Shown here: piece after piece, positions 1-13,800 of the stretch | How the letters are laid out: each line of letters starts with the position of its first letter | How positions within the stretch are numbered: position 1 is the stretch's first letter | Origin: Paramecium tetraurelia | Lineage: Eukaryota; Ciliophora; Oligohymenophorea; Peniculida; Parameciidae | Reading direction: 5' to 3' | NCBI RefSeq assembly: GCF_000165425.1 | Contig: NW_001799189.1 | Coordinates: 190,728-254,727 of the forward strand | Length of the DNA stretch: 64,000 nt | Program-made: the position numbers and the translations under genes | The notes under the pieces: generated by a model | Database searches by the model: none | Told to the model about the DNA's origin: nothing | Seen by the model: the letters and a program-made list of their open reading frames with translations, nothing else

Positions 1-30
1 GAGAATTAAATTAACATTTACTAATTTCGA

Positions 31-523
31 ATGGCTCACTCTAGACAAACAATTTCTTATTAGTATTAGCTTGAGAATCGCAGGGGTCTTCAAAATCTAA
101 AATATATAAATTTGCCACCAAATTATAGTATAAGCGCCAAAAATAGTGCGCGTTTATATATGGATTAATTGATTCAATTCATGAGATAAGTGTTAAGATT
201 TTATACCTTTAATAGTGCCCTTTACAGGTGTCTGAAATACATTGAAATTCAAAGAATCCTCATCAAGTCTGAATTACCCTGTAAAGTCCATAATGGATTA
301 ATAAATTATATTAATAATATTTTACTAATTAAATACTATTAAAAAGGTTTTTATGCATTTATATTTAGATTTTTTAAGGAAATTTGATCTTCTTTTTACG
401 CTGATTCTTGATAACCAAAAAGGATAGTTGGAGAATTAAAGAAGAATTGAGAATGAGAAACATTCATTTTTCTAATTATTATATAATATGTTCTTAAATA
501 TAATAATAATACTAATAAATTGA
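31..523 (+). CDS. small hypothetical protein (about 156 aa)
   Basis: I do not recognise this protein. Read with TAA/TAG=Gln it opens with MAHSRQTISYQYQLENRRG and runs to TGA 521-523 if one 22-nt intron (347-368, GTTTTT...TTTAG) is removed, giving exactly 157 codons. The second exon reads as an acidic/basic Glu-Asn-Arg rich helix. No signal peptide or clear membrane segment is visible. The frame is also open from base 1 to the ATG, so the true start may lie left of the window. The intron lacks the usual GTA start, which lowers confidence. Its stop lies 5 bp from the stop of the nucleoporin gene on the other strand. In ciliates chance ORFs of this length are not rare, so this is tentative. Confidence 0.4.
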
Positions 524-528
524 TGATT

Positions 529-3500
529 TCATTTTCTTGGCTTCTCTTAGTTAGCTAACATAATATATTAAAATAATACGATCGAATCCAAATTAAATGG
601 ATGAGGTCTAAAGGAATCCTACTTAATTTGTTTAAGGCGTTTGACCAAAGAATCCGCCTAAGGTGTTGGGCAAACCTTGACTCTGTAGATTACTAAAATT
701 AATTTCTAAAGTAATAGGGTATTGATACTTTATTAAGGTGGTGGAGCTGTATTCTTTTAGTCGAATACACTACTTGTACTTCCAAAAGTGGATGAATTAA
801 TTATAAGAGGCCCAGGTTGACTTTATTACTAAATTCCTATAGAATTTTGCATTCCTTAAAATGGTTAATTGCTACAATTTAAAAATAAAGAAGTAGGTTG
901 GGTTTAAGAGTAAGTGTTAAAATTTACATCTTACTTTTATGAGTTAAACATCGAAGAACCTAGTTATAAAGGAGCTTATGCTTATGGTTAGATTTAAGGT
1001 TCCTGTTAAGTCACATTATTGGCTGGTGTTACTTAAATTTCACTTGGTTAACCAAAAGTAAATAAAGTTGTTTGCTATGGTACTGGGGCTGGGGCTGGTG
1101 CAGGTGTAGATGTCTTTGGAATTTGATTTTATTCTTAATTTTCTGGTTTTTATAGATTTTATAATAGACTTTGAGATTCCTTCTTTGAATTTAAAAGCGA
1201 AGAATCTTCTTACTTCTTTTTACTTTACTCATTTTGTGCAGCATCTTTGGTTTCAGTTTTTATTCCTAAAAAGCTGCTGGCAGACTCTACATTAGGAGTA
1301 AGCGAGGAGAAAAGTAATTTTCCATCTCCAAAATTAGTATTAAATAGAGGAGGCTGACTCGGTTTTTATTATTATTTTTCAGTAGGGTTTTCGTTTGAAT
1401 TTAGGTTAAGCAGTTTATTTGAATTTTAAGTCTGTTGGGAAGTAAGTTATCCAAAAATATTTGATTCTACAGCGGGTTTATCTTAATTGGTTTTATCCTT
1501 TTCATTGGGTGTTTGTTGCTTTAAAATATTTGAATTCTGAGCAGATGCACCTGATTTATCATCTAGTTTTAGGTCTTTAAATAATCCAGTAGTATTATTT
1601 AGAGTTTGTTAACCAAACATGCTTTTTTCTTAATTACCTTCTGTTTTCAAAGGTTATCCAAATATGGCTTTTTCTTAATTGGCTTCTGTTTTTAGAGGTT
1701 ATCCAAATAAGGGTTTAGTGGATTCTTTAAGATTATCTTTTTGTTTGGAGGGATCAATTATTTGAGATTCTACCATATTCATTTCCCGCACACTTTAGAA
1801 GTCTGATTTAAAAGGATTTATTGATTCTTAATCTGATTCTTGACTTAAGAAGCCCCCCTTTGTTCTAGTCATCCCCTTATTATTGATATCGAATAATTAT
1901 TATTATGAATTGGCATCGCTTTTCTTTTCTAAACCCTTATCATTATCATCAAACAACTTATTATTTTTCTTTGATGTATCACTTGATTTATCTTTTCTTT
2001 GGGACTAAATAGGTTCAATTTTTTAATTCCTTTCCGTTTGACCTTTAAAAGTACCCATAAGAGATGACCCATTTTCTGTTTAAGCTTGAATAGTTTTAAC
2101 TTAATCTTTCGAATTTGATACTTGATTTTGATTATAATTATTGCTTTCATATAGAGTGTCAAATATCTGTTGTTTTTAAGAAAATCTTGAAAGAGGTATT
2201 CCAAAAGATGTTGTGGACATCGCATTTAAAGGAAGGCTTAGATCATTAATCTCCTTACTGGACTCATTCCCTAATTGTAAGTATTTGACGTTGGATTTGT
2301 GAGCTTAACATAATTTTTCAATAAATGCCATTTGTAAATCAGTCTTTGGTTCTTAATCACAAAATTCTGAGAATACTATCTTTCTTCCGATTTTAGTTTT
2401 TGAATTACTTGGTTATTTTTTAGGTGTAATATGATGAATACTTGGAAACTCAAATTCTCCAAATGTGATTTTATTCCTCTTAATGGGATTCATTTATAGA
2501 GTATTAATTACAAAGTTACAAATCCATGAAAATTGTTCTTCTACTTTTGATAATGAAGCTAAAGTCGTTTGAATTTCATCATAACTGAATTTGAATTTTG
2601 GAATATCAAATGACTTTCTAAGTAAACAAAAGTCTTAGACAGAAGAACTTTCCAGAGTCTTTTATTTCATCAATTTTCTAGTGTTATGTATCTAAGTGTA
2701 TTGAGCACTTAATTCATCCAAAAACTTTTGGGATGTGAATATAGAGAAGTATGGTTTCATAAGCAGATCCTCTTCTTCTTCTCCATTCAATTATTTCATG
2801 GATTGCTTACAAAATTCTGATAATTAGTAAGTAATTTAGGTGACCCTTTTAGGTGGTTAAGGTTATTGATTGATCAATTATTTTGAGATTTCATTTTATT
2901 ATCTGTCGGGTGTTTTTAATTATTCCGATTATGAATTCTTTTAGGGATTTGGTTTGTCTTCAAAAAGCTACAAGAGTGGAGTTGAATCATCCAACTTATC
3001 TAATTTTATTAACAATAGTCTATGAATGGTCAGATTGCTTTTTTCATCGAATTCGTATATTAATATTGATGGCTACATCTAGTATTGAAATTCTTTTTGT
3101 TCCTATTTTGCTTTACATAAACCTGGCTTATCCCCTAATTTCTCCTCATTAGGTAACACATACTTAAGAGTTGAGATTCCTTTAACAAAATGAGTGTAGG
3201 ATGAAAGTTAGATGGGTTCCCCTTTTTCATTATCAATAGTACGCAAGTCATTTCCACAAACCTAGAAAACAAATCCTTCTTAGACTCCATTGGGAAATAT
3301 TATGATGATTTTTGCTATGGGTGTATTTATTGAAGTTATGTTCCAATCAAAATTAGTGATTTAAGTTTAGATGTCATTTATGTTTAGATTGGAGAGTACA
3401 TCATTCAAATGTAATTCTGATTTTGCTTGATTTCTTTCTGCATCGTAATTTAGTATAAAATGATTGAATTCATACTCATCAATGGTTGCAAAGGATAAGT

Positions 3501-5591
3501 AAATGTGATTCTCATGCAATTAGGCAATAAAATACTCCTTTGATTATATTATTTCGATGTCAATTTAGACTAATTATTTTGTGACAAAGTCCTTCAATAT
3601 ATATAATTAGTCATCGATTATTAGTAACAATTGTGGTTACCCATCTAATTATAATAGACAACCAGCATTGCTTCTATGCGAAACCTTCTACTATAAGCTG
3701 TCCTTTTTATACTCATACAATATTTATTAAACACCATCCTAAGAAATGGTCAATAAGAGATACTAATCTAAAACCTAGACTCTGGTTATATTATTGTGAT
3801 TCAAGAGTAGTTTTACATTCCATTGATTATCTTAGTAGTTAACCAAGTACAAGGAAGTGTTGGTTTGTATCAATATCTTATTCTAAAATAGGAATAGACT
3901 ATTAATAAGTTCTGCTGGATTAGAGGTAACCTTTTGAATTTACAACTTAGGTTATTATTATTCTGATAATATTTATTATACAATAATTGGTGTAAGTATT
4001 ACTATTTCTCTTTCATGTCCTATGATTTGAAAATGTTGATAATCAATGACTAAATTAGCTGAAGGGTTCTGATTCTGATGTAATCTAAATTAATAATCGA
4101 TTCTTCCTTTGCCGAAAACCATTTGAGAATCTTTGTTTTGTGTAATCAATTATAAATTAAAGGGTGGATTAGCAATAATGTTCATCTCCTTCTTCTCACA
4201 TTCAATTACAGTGAACTTTATATCATCCAAACCCTTTTAAAACTTTTGAGATCTTGTAGATACCAATTGAGGATTCTAAAATAGATTTTAACTATTCTAA
4301 AATATGCTATTTTAAGGTTGTGGTTGATTAATCTGATATTCCACGATTTTTTTGAAATTAAAGAATTCATACATTTACAATCCTCCTTTTTTGTCGAAGA
4401 TGCAGACATTAGGATTTCGTTCAATGCAACGAAAGTTCTTTTGGTTCATTCCGAATCCAATGAAGGGATTGGATTTATAAGTGACCAACCCTCTAATTTC
4501 TGAATGTTGAAGCAATTCCAATATTTCATCTGAATTCTCATATCTCTTAGCTTGTTAACACAGTCTATCCAAGGACCAAAAGGTAGCCACTCTCAAATTA
4601 CTACCGAAAACTATGTATAGGTCACTTAGTTGTGTGATTCCAAAGTCCCCTTTGTTATTTGTATCTACAATTAGATCCACTTCTCTGTGACTACTCTCTT
4701 TAATGGGTTGATTGCAAGTAATATCGAACCAAAAGACGTGGGAACTATAAGTAGCTGGTTCCTCATCTTCATCGTCGTAGGGTTCGTATTTGGTTTAATA
4801 ACCACAGACACAAATGAATTTATCTATCAAAAAGAGGGCCTTTATTGCTATGGGGATTGGAATAGCTAGTTCGTAGTTTCTTTAAAGACTCTTAACAACA
4901 TAGGAGTTTTCGCATATGTAGTAATATTCTTAATCTTTGAGATAACCAGCAACTATATTGTTGTCAGCTTTGAGAATTTGCTCTGTTTGATTAATCAGGT
5001 TTATTGCTATTAATCTATCGGACAAACAAAGGAAAAGCACATTATTTTAAATGTTTAGTTGTTTAATATTGGAATAATTGTAGGTTTTTTGGAGTGAAAA
5101 CTAAAAAATATTTAAATAGTTTAAATACATTTGAATTACTAAACTTATATAATATGATGGCATTTTCTGTTCTAACGATTAATTGGTTTTGATTTGGATG
5201 CATCGATATCACATTTCCAGATGTCACTGTATGTTATTGTTATGGCAAACAAGTTTGATACTTATCAGTTGAAAATAGATCTGATATTCGATCATACTAT
5301 AAAATCTTTTGTTTGAAAGCAATCAACAATTTATCATTGATTATAGTAAATATGGAACTTGAATTGGGAGTCTAATTGGTAAATTAATTATCAGTGTTCT
5401 GGGAGTCCAATTTCCCTGGACCCACAATTGGTTCATATTCTTATAGTTTGTGTTTAATGCATTGTGCCCTAAAGTATAAAATTAGTATCTTACTTATTCA
5501 AAATAATCCATTAATCTTTGCAATCTGGAATGTCTCCTTTCTTTTGGTAATCATATGTCAAAGAAATGCAAGCGTATTGATTGATTTTCAT
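529..5591 (-). CDS. FG-repeat nucleoporin, Nup214/Nup159-like
   Basis: Likely a nuclear pore component. Four introns (25, 28, 23 and 25 nt) leave exactly 1,654 codons (1,653 aa). Residues 1 to about 800 are a beta-propeller-like region of short strands. The C-terminal part from about residue 1,100 is rich in Gln, Asn, Ser and Lys and carries scattered FG motifs: SFGIP, LFGQP, IFGQP, MFGQQ, IFGQL, TFGQP, STFGS and, after the third intron, GGFFGQTPQ. A propeller followed by an FG tail is the architecture of Nup214/Nup159, the cytoplasmic-face nucleoporin that anchors the mRNA export helicase. The assignment to that subfamily is inference; membership of the FG nucleoporins is better supported. 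The start MKINQYACISLTYD is the first ATG of the open frame. The two 3' introns are required to keep FG motifs in frame, which confirms them. Confidence 0.8.
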
Positions 5592-5709
5592 TTATAAAAA
5601 TTTATTTAATTATTATTAATCACTAAAAGCAACAATAAAAATAGACCTCTTCATTTTAGATATCTTAAAAACAAAATCAATATCAAACAATAACACTCAC
5701 ATTCTCCTC

Positions 5710-7214
5710 TCATATGATCAATGGATATGTGGCATTTTCTATCTTCTTCAGATCTTCCCTTCTGCAATAACTCATTTGAGGAGTGATCTCAACCAAATCT
5801 TTCTCTTAAGTTCCTTCCAATTTCAAGATTCTCTTATGTGCATTAGACAACTAGATTACAGCCTTTCTTGGATCATCAATGAGCAATGCATAATCTTCAG
5901 TTTGATGTAGGATAGTGAGGTCAGTCACTTCGATTATATCTTGAATATGCTTTTCAAATTAGATATTATTTCCTCTTTTTATAGTATGATATCGTTGATT
6001 AAGTCTCAATGCTTTTTCGTGATTCTACTTCAATGTATTGAGAAAAGAAACAGATAAATATAAATCATTCAAACACATTTGAGCCAAGTTTTATGAACTC
6101 TCTTCTACTCCCTTGTCTTATTCTTTATATGTCTGAAATTACTTAGCAGAATAAAATATTCTATCATCCAAAATTGAATTAGTTTCAATAACTTTACATA
6201 ATGCATCACCCTTCTATTGACAAATGAGATGCAACATTTAGGGGTCTAATGGCAATCCAGCTAGATTATCCAAACCCAAGAAATGAATATACTCCATGTT
6301 TGGAAATTTACTGAAATTATCTAAAACCCTTTTACTTTATGAATGAATTGAGTTATAAAAAAATTGAACCAGTCCCTTCAGGTGTCATAAAAGCTTGATT
6401 TTCCTATTCAAACACTACCTATCCTTTTATATCAATCACAGGAAGAGATTTCTCAAATATAAAAGTGATGGACTAAAATCCAAAATCTCTTCTGCCTTTG
6501 AGATACATTTAGAATTTCTCGGAGTTTTAATCCGAAAGCACTATCGCAATAGGATAATCAACAATCTCTTGGTTTTCAGATGCTTAACCATTTAAATTAA
6601 TGTAAATTACCTATCATAATAACCTTCTTCAGTCTCTCCATCATTATTTAAACGACACACTTCTTAGAAGGAAGTCCTATATCGCTTAGCAGTTTATCAT
6701 ACAATCGAGAACTACGACCTCCACATAAAAATACTATGCCCACCTTATGTTTCTTAAAAGTTATTCATCACTCTATACCTTTATCAAATCAAGATTCTGC
6801 TCTTGACTATTGATACTTTGTATAACATTGCATGAAAACTCATCCGGTTAATTTTTTTTATAACAATGATGAAAGAGCTATATAACGTTAATGTTTTTCT
6901 ATACAGAGTCAATGAATTCAAAATCTATGCGTTCTAATTTTGTCATAAACTATTGCTTTTTTTTACTGTCCATCTTCTCCAACATTTTTAAGATATGAGT
7001 TTATCGAGAAGCAATCATTCTTTAAATTAAAGATGAAAATATCGTGTCAATCTGCTATTCTACTTTTTATTATGTTTTACTTACAAGCTGCTATATTGTT
7101 TGCAATATTTTCCAGTTTTTAATAAGTTGAAACCCTATTATAATCAAGTTTTTAATAATCCTGCTCTGAATTCTCTATTTTCTCAGCTTCATTTTGAGAA
7201 GTGCAAATTCCCAT
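5710..7214 (-). CDS. UDP-N-acetylglucosamine pyrophosphorylase-like protein
   Basis: UAP1 family enzymes make UDP-GlcNAc from UTP and GlcNAc-1-phosphate in the cytosol for chitin, GPI and N-glycan synthesis. Four introns (25, 26, 28 and 25 nt) leave 467 codons (466 aa), close to the family length. The N-terminal helical region (KMLEKMDSKKKQ...IDFEFID) matches the family. The nucleotide-binding loop region reads FLCGGRSSRLYDKLLSDIGLPSKK instead of the usual LAGGxGTRLG..KG..DIGLPS. The sugar-binding motif is kept as MTPEGTGSIF. A late FLGLDNLAGLPLDP matches the uridyl-binding DN segment. The loss of Thr and Gly in the first loop suggests altered or lost catalysis. The gene lies 118 bp upstream of the nucleoporin start on the same strand and is divergent from the HECT gene. 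Confidence 0.82.
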
Positions 7215-7857
7215 TTCCAATAAGAATTTACAATATTAAATATATTTATATAATTTAGAATGAAAGTACTCAACAATTATTTTTAAACTATTGTAAAAGA
7301 AAGTAACAGTTAACTTCTAAAAATATCGAGAAACATTCCTAAATGGGAAGCTAAACCAATAAAGTCTAAGATTAAAACGGATATATAATTAATTCACCTT
7401 AAATATGAAGGTATTTTAATTAGTTTTTTATTAATTATGATCAATTTTATTTCCTTAAAATATTATTCATTCTCATTGTGGATAATATTAAAAGCATTGT
7501 AAACCTATTTTTTATTCACTTTTATTAATTAGATTTAATAATTAGAGTTTGGAATCATAGAGCTATTTATATATTCTTTTTATTTGAAATAGATTCACAG
7601 AAACAACTTTTAGGCAGAATTATATAATGACATAGGGAATATGATTTTTAATTTGATTGATCTGATAAATTAGGAATTTACAATTATAGATAGATTTCTA
7701 ATCTAAATACTGTTATTCTTAATTGCAAATTTCAGAAATAGTTAGGCTTGAAAATCTATTAGATTTACTCTGATTGTAACTCAGGTTGAGTTTGGTTTGA
7801 TTAATATAGAATATTGAAGTGGAGATAAAAAGTGATTAATTTTATATTAATTTAAAT
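7215..7857. other. divergent intergenic region
   Basis: About 640 bp between the starts of the UAP1-like gene (minus) and the HECT ligase gene (plus). It is very AT-rich and shows no coding region that I can support. It presumably holds both promoters; no specific element could be identified. Confidence 0.5.
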
Positions 7858-10800
7858 ATGAAAATTCCCATAAATATACTTGAACAACCAAAAGAAATTG
7901 AACTACGAGTATTTAATATATAGAAGTCTAGATGCTGGAATTCATTCTATAGAGCTCGAACTTTCTAGATGATTTGATGAAACTTGTTACTGATCAAAGT
8001 CATCCAATCCACAAATTATCAAAAGGATCATTATGTTTAATTATTGATAAGCTTGATTAATATATCCAAATAGCTGTTGAACAAATTTAAAAAAATCCTA
8101 GTTTCAAATGTCATATGTTGCTATCCCTTATTAATTGTGTCTTGGAATTAGAGTGTTATCGGTATTTGATTAAATTAGAATAGAAAATTGTTCAATTCAT
8201 TAGATCATTTATTTAATATGTTAGAATATTCAGATAGTTTCCTAGTCTATGAGCAAATAATGCTTATCTTAATAAAAATCTATAAATAGCCTTCAAATTT
8301 AAACAATCCATAATAAAAAGATGTCTGCAATCAATAACAAATTGAATATCTTCCAAGGGCTATCTATTTTACGAGAATCCTCCTTGATCATTATAACAAC
8401 TTGTCCTTCACCAAGATAGATTTATTAGATTATTTTAATCAAGATGCTAATTATCAAACCCTTTCTGAAGCTCCAATAGAATTTCCAAAACTGGTATTAG
8501 AGTATATGGAACCAACATTGATGAATGAATCATATCAAGATTTGTGCAAGAACGGTATACACAAGAAAGAATTACATCAACCGATTTAAATTAGAGTAGT
8601 TGTCAACAATATAATTAGAATTTTGAAATAACTGATGTCAATTCCATTACGGCCCTAGCATTGTCCCAAACGCTTCTGAATGCGCAAGATTAAAGCTATT
8701 GTCCTTTACTTGATGCCATGAAATATAGGATCCTTATCTGTAAAGGATTTTAACAAAATAAAATTCCAACGATCTCAATCGTAGTAGTTTTGCACATACA
8801 ATCCCTTCTAATGTATATGTTGCTAACTTAATTTTGCCATATCAATAATTGTGGAGAACTATTAGATCAGGTTTTCGAAGAATAATTAGAATATGAACAT
8901 CACTTTAAAATATACATGAAATTGTTTTAATTGAAAACAATCGACCCTCAATTATTGTCCACTTTACTATTGACATTAGATGAAATAATAACAATTGAAA
9001 GACAGAATGAAAATGAAGTCGCTTTTAATATAGCCAAAAATTATGATGAAACATTTCTATAATTTATTTATGATGTTTTGTCCATGCATCCTCTTTAAAT
9101 TGAAACAGAATAAAGTTATCCTTTATAATATTTTCCTACTCTTTTGAGTGAACAATGTGCAAAACATTAGAGATTAGCATCAAGTATTTTTCAAATATTT
9201 TCATCTGAACCAGGTGTACTCCTATTAAGCAGAACTAATATTGCTCTTGGATCTTCCTCTGCTCTAATTAAAGCACTTTATCTATAGGATAATAAAATGC
9301 TATTACCTCCTGAATCTTTTAAAGCCGCAATCCTACTACTAAGCAGATTATCTAGAAAGGATGACATCTAAAGAGATCTCAGAATCTTTAATGATCTCAT
9401 CAAAATTGTAGAAAATTAGATTAAATGTAATATTGATATTTAAAAACCTACTTAAAATGGATATTCCAATATCACTTTAGAAGAAGCAGATTCAGTTATT
9501 GCTGTCTGCATTTAATCGATAAATGAACATTTTAGAGATGATCTTGGCAGAAGACTAAATAGAGTTAATGCTCCTTCTTTTGCTAGATAAATCTCAGAAT
9601 CAATTATCATTAAATAACTATAAAAATTATTTGAAAATTTTCCTCAATTTATAGGTTCAATCTAATAAACCTTAATTCTAATCTCCCATTTAGCTAATGA
9701 AGTTCCAACTTTAATTGGTAGGTTAATTGATTCCAATTTACCATAAACACTAAATGAGATCATATAAAAAATGAGTATCGATAAGATCAACTATAAGATT
9801 ATGACAGCAATATTCTAATTTTACTTTAACATTTCATTAAAAGAAGAAGGCTATGAAAAATTCAATAAATCTGGAATGTGTTTCTTGGAAAATATAGTAC
9901 ACTATTCATTGATTGATAATTTGAACAGTCCAAGAGAACAATTAAGTGGCTTAGCCTAATGTATAACTAAATATACACAAAAAATCGATAAAGTTGGACC
10001 TTAGGTTTGCGAAATACTCAATCAATCAGTAAAGAAATTATGGATGTGCTTAAACGAAAAGAAAAATTAATTAACAATTTCTAATATTTATACATAATAT
10101 TTTGAGATTATTACTCAAATATAAAACTTGTCCATTCTAAGCTTTAAGATGTTCCATTATCCTCATTATACCTACTTGGCTGAAATGAATTCAAAAGGAT
10201 TTTTTGATTCCTTATTGATGTTCTTTGAATTTCCAACATTTGATTTTAAAAATGACTTATTGAAAGTATTTAGGTGGTTAACTTCAGTTGATGAATATGA
10301 GAATCCTCATAAAATATTAAAAAAGACTTTGTTAGTTATGGATAAATGGGAAAACTCAATAAACCAGACTACCCATACTGTTAATGTTTTGTATTACAAT
10401 GCTCAAAAGTTATTTTAAAGTTTTAGTTAGCAATCAATATAGTAAAATCTTTAAATGGCATCTTTCCATTCTTAAATAGAATGCTTACTCGAAATTTTAA
10501 AACTTTACTTAGTAAACTCTCCATAAATTAATTGGGAAAAAACAGATCTAGTTAATTTACACCATAAGTGCTGTGGTTTATTCACAATCATATTAGGTTC
10601 AGTCATATTTAATAATGATGATAATCAAAATGATCAAACATTAAAAAAATCTGTGTTTTATTCTTATATTTAAAGTTTAAAGCATGTGATTGTTAATTCT
10701 TTTAATTTAATTAATAGAAAGAATAGTGAATTAAACACATTAATAGCTTTGTTTAATTAAATGTGTTAAAAATTACAAAATGACAATATATAGATAGTGA

Positions 10801-13800
10801 TTCTGTATATATCATAAATTGATGAATTATTAATCAACCTTTTTGAAAGTAAAAGAGTGCCTGAGAATAAATATTTAAATTTAGATTTTATAAATTTGTT
10901 ATTAAAATCACCATTTACTAAATGTTTTTAATTGGCAATACATTAATACACAAATATGACACTCTAAAATCAAAATGATCAACTCAGTATTTTGTCTAAA
11001 CATTTTTCCTCAATCATTAAGATTTTGTATATAAATAAATTTGAAAAACAACATTCAGAGTTTGGATATTCATTATTACCGCAACAAATCTCAGATATAT
11101 AGAATATGCTTTAAATAACCCAATTTTCTAATTCAGATGAGATTTCTAACATATAGTGGATTCTAATTGAAAAAGTAATGATGATATTAAGTCCTACTTT
11201 TTTGTAAGATCTAATCATAAAAGAAAGAGAGAGGCTCAATTTTTTTACATTTTCCAGTTTTAGAGAGGATTTTGGGAACTTCAATATAATATAATAAAAT
11301 GATTCAACCTAAGCAAGGGATTAATTAATAGGCATGGGATTTTCAGATGATGCGATTTCATTGGCGTTTTAAAATATTAGATTTCCTGATGTAGGCAGGG
11401 CTGCTGCATGGTTAGCTGATAATTAAGACAAGGTTGAACAAAAAAGATAGCAGATGAAAGAAAACCAAAGGAATGTATTTTCTGTTGGATCCATTTCTGA
11501 AATCATTCAACATAAATAATAGGAACTCAAAAATTATATCAAAACTAATATACTTTTCTTTAATAAGTTTGAAGAAACCTTATTTAAAGTATTCGATGGA
11601 TAAATGATGCCTTCTTTATTGATGTGTTTAAAATAGGCAGTTTAAGAATAATTTAAATTGTAGTTAAGATTTAAAGATTGCGAATTAGAACTTAAAAAAC
11701 CCTTAAATAATGATATAAAATTGATAATCTCAGTTTTGCATTTTATATATAAATAATAAAATTTAGTGCAAGAATATGATTATATTGTGATTGAGATGAT
11801 GAAATTAATTTAGGAATTATTGAAATATGAGGATGAATAAATAATTAGAGCTGTTAATCATGTTTTAGCAATCTTAACTCTCTTCATAACAGACGATTAG
11901 AAGTAGAAAAAATATAATCATGACATTTTGAATGAAATATTGGTAGGAGTTCTTAACATTTTGAAAGGGAAAGTATAAAATCATACAACATCAAAAATCT
12001 GCATAGAAATATTGGTGAGAGCATTCTAAGTCAATAGAGAGAGTGTCCATAAATTCGTCTATCAAATGAAAGGATTAGAGTATCTCTTAAAAGTAAAAGG
12101 AGATTCAAAGAATCAACTTTATAGCTTAACAAAACTTGTATTATCTATTGTTCATGATTCCAGTATTGTTATAGCATAGGTTGAGGCTAAGCTAAAAAAA
12201 ATAATCTATGATTAAGAATACAATAAAGAAATTGAAAATTCAAATAAATAGGTTTAATTGCAATAGTCTTTGCATACTCCATAGCATAATACTTATCCTT
12301 CATGTTTTAAGCCTATTCATTATAACATACAAATTCCTAATGAAATAAGATTAGCTAAGGATAATTTGGCGTTGACTGCTATATAAAATTAGTGTTTTTA
12401 TAGTGAATAAATCAAATTCGTTATAAATTCACTATTTGAAGATTAGCCAAATCACTATGTTTTAAAAAAAGGTTTTCATCTATTCACTTTAGATTGTCTT
12501 GAACCCGTGAGTTTCTAAAAATATAAGGAACCAGAGAGTGCAAAACGAAGCGTTAAGACTTCAACTAAGAAAAAGAAGAGTGAAGATAAAATGTAGTTAC
12601 AATCTAATTTTTAACATACTCAAGAAGCCTAAATTTTAATAAAACTATTAATTTAATAGATGATTATATCTTATTTTGATAAAACAGAGCCATATCAATT
12701 TTAATGGAATATAATTTGCTAAGTACTTTAGGTTTTAATAAGAAGATACCCAATCCTAATTCCGAAATTGGTTCGAATAAATTGTAGCAAATTTCTTAAA
12801 CCTTATCATAAGTCATTAGGGCCTGATTATAATGAGACAGATTTCCCTCGCAAAATCTCTTTTATTTCATTAATAACCAAGATCATGACTCCCATAAAGA
12901 ACTTGCTTTTTGAATTATGCTTAGATAATGTCATTCTGAATTAGATGTCTAATAATTCTACTGCTCCATTTTCAATTGAAATTAGAAGGAAAATACTGAA
13001 TGATATCTATGAAGGAATAGAAAAGAGAATCAAATCTTTAGATTCAAATTTTTGTCATTTATCAGACACATTAGTATTCTTAATATAAATAAAATCTGTG
13101 GCTAAAATTTGTTTTAAAAATGTAAATGAACCTTAAAATTCATTTAATTTTGTCAAACTCTATATAGAAGGAATGAAGAACTTTGATTTGAAGTCATATT
13201 ATAATTACGAGAATGAATTACAGTTCTTGAATGAAACACTGGCAGTTTTATTCAATGTGGCTGCTTATTTACTTCTTTTTAAGCCATCTCTTATTGTGAT
13301 ACCAAAATAAATTTAAGAGCAATAAGGCGATCATTTCCAACTGTAAGGAATGGTTGGATAACTACTACCAGAAGATATAAATTGTCAACTTATCCCAAAC
13401 AAAGGTATAATCTATCAGGACCCTATTAAATATTTCATAAAATGGCCTCTGTTACCTATTTCATTTCATGAAGGATTGAATTAAACCACAAGACAAGATG
13501 AGTTAAATTTATAACATATATGGTCACCATTTCGTAGAAGAAATAGATTCCTTAATATGGAGATTTTAGAGGATATTCAAGATGAAAATGATGAGTTTCA
13601 AATTGAACATGATGATGATGACGACAATTATATTTAAAGTGTTGAGAGCAGATATGATTCAAGTATAATTGAAGAATCAGCTGAAGAAGAATTTGATCAA
13701 GAAGTAAATAGTTGGGTTACAAGTTAAAGTGGAAATAATCAAATTGAAGCTGAAGATCCTTAAAATGCTAATTCAAGTTGGACTGATGAAGATGATGATT

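Noticed and set aside
601-1126. A plus-strand frame reading GGGAVFFQSNTLLVLPKVDE with possible introns
   Set aside because: It is antisense to the FG region of the nucleoporin, whose minus-strand reading has clear FG motifs and an exact codon count after splicing.
1929-2225. Minus-strand standard-code ORF of 98 codons
   Set aside because: It is another frame of the nucleoporin gene; the true frame continues on both sides with FG-type composition.
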